From contig NZ_FONV01000002.1 in assembly GCF_900113015.1 (NCBI RefSeq), positions 62,001 through 126,000 of the forward strand: a stretch of 64,000 nt of DNA, in the 5' to 3' direction. The position numbers and the translations under genes are program-made. Below are positions 63,556-64,000 of this stretch, in pieces (position 1 is the stretch's first letter; each line of letters starts with the position of its first letter). The stretch is from Actinoplanes philippinensis (GTDB taxonomy: Bacteria > Actinomycetota > Actinomycetes > Mycobacteriales > Micromonosporaceae). The notes under the pieces are model-generated. The model did no database searches and was not told the DNA's origin. It saw nothing but the letters and a program-made list of their open reading frames with translations.

Positions 63556-64000
63556 TCAGGAACGGCGGCGGGCCAGGTAGGCGGCGCGGCGGCCGGGGGT
63601 GGCGGCCAGGTCGGCGGCGGTACGGGCGAGCAGCTTCGCCGCGTGCAGAAGGGCCTCGTCGGCGGCCGGGCCCGCGGTCTCGGCGGCGAACTCGTGCGTG
63701 TGCGGCATGGCGGTGACTCCACGGAGCCCGATCATCGGGTGGATCGACGGCACGACGTGGCTGACGTTGCCCATGTCGGTGGAGGCCGCCGCGAACCCGT
63801 GCGGCAGAGCGACCGCCGTGCGGCCGAACGCCGCCAGGTGGCCGCTGTAGCGTTCGATCAGCCAGGGGTCGTTGCGCAGATCGAGGTAGTCGGGTTCGGT
63901 GCGGCGGAACTCGACGCTGGCGCCGGTGGCCAGGGCGCCGGCCTCGAAACAGGCGTTCACCCGGCGGCGGAGCGCGTCGAGCTGGGTGGCGTCGGGGGTG
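63556..64000 (-). CDS. M20-family amidohydrolase/peptidase, C-terminal part
   Basis: Partial: the 5' end is beyond base 64000. The visible 147 residues contain STDMGNVSHVVPSIHPMIG, the metal-site and substrate-pocket segment typical of M20 peptidases of the AbgB/amidohydrolase type, and AMPHTHEFAAETAG. The stop is at 63556-63558. It should hydrolyse an amide bond of an acylated amino acid or small peptide. Confidence 0.85.
   Translation of the reverse strand, partial: TPDATQLDALRRRVNACFEAGALATGASVEFRRTEPDYLDLRNDPWLIERYSGHLAAFGRTAVALPHGFAAASTDMGNVSHVVPSIHPMIGLRGVTAMPHTHEFAAETAGPAADEALLHAAKLLARTAADLAATPGRRAAYLARRRS

Overview
The window is high-GC DNA with long Arg/Gly/Ala-rich antisense open frames, many GTG starts, Tat-dependent exported proteins, a SARP regulator, many orphan histidine kinases and a cytoplasmic chemotaxis receptor. 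This fits a filamentous, possibly motile-spored actinomycete such as Actinoplanes or another member of the Micromonosporaceae. The genus is an inference. I saw no rRNA, tRNA, CRISPR array, insertion sequence or phage gene.

Layout. 0-9 kb: the end of a histidine kinase, a small unknown gene, a MASE1 kinase whose ATP-binding glycine motifs look degraded, a secreted subtilase with a strong hairpin after its stop codon, an NDH-2-type NADH dehydrogenase whose 3' tail is duplicated, a single-domain response regulator and an intact paralogous sensor kinase. 8.9-12.9 kb: a tightly coupled operon joining an SsuD-type sulfonate monooxygenase to a sugar-type (CUT1) ABC importer without an ATPase. 13-25.9 kb: a membrane glycosyltransferase that seems to start at ATC, a nucleoside-kinase-like protein, a GT2, a Tat-exported phospholipase C, a YdeP-type molybdopterin oxidoreductase, an SDR/TetR pair with matching palindromes, a secreted repeat protein, and an Asp-box propeller coupled to a MoaD-like protein.

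25.9-40.4 kb: a soluble GAF chemotaxis receptor, a run of GT-C protein, KdpE-like regulator and Ppx/GppA phosphatase, an ArsB/SLC13 permease, a CorC/HlyC protein, a DUF2278-lamin-tail protein, a large PAS/GAF kinase, and a TetR gene divergent from an exported CocE-type hydrolase. 40.5-48.9 kb: four overlapping genes (exported PQQ-type sugar dehydrogenase with PKD and four PA14 domains, GT2-GtrA fusion, processive GT2, GT-C) that look like a surface-glycan operon. 49-54.3 kb: a clan-A-like glycoside hydrolase divergent from a TetR gene, a divergent Ser/Thr kinase, and a hybrid kinase.

54.3-62.9 kb is the most novel-looking region. It holds a ketosynthase III, a GT2, an adenylate-forming ligase, a second GT2, a short P450, a repeat-filled gap, an extended SDR and a SARP regulator. 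I read it as a candidate biosynthetic cluster for a small glycosylated acyl product, possibly related in logic to OleA/OleC/OleD alkene or beta-lactone pathways. No ACP, PKS module or OleB-like hydrolase is visible. The window ends with a SnoaL-like protein and a partial M20 peptidase. A recurring regulatory feature is a TANNNT element 6-8 bases upstream of a start codon without a Shine-Dalgarno sequence, suggesting several leaderless mRNAs.
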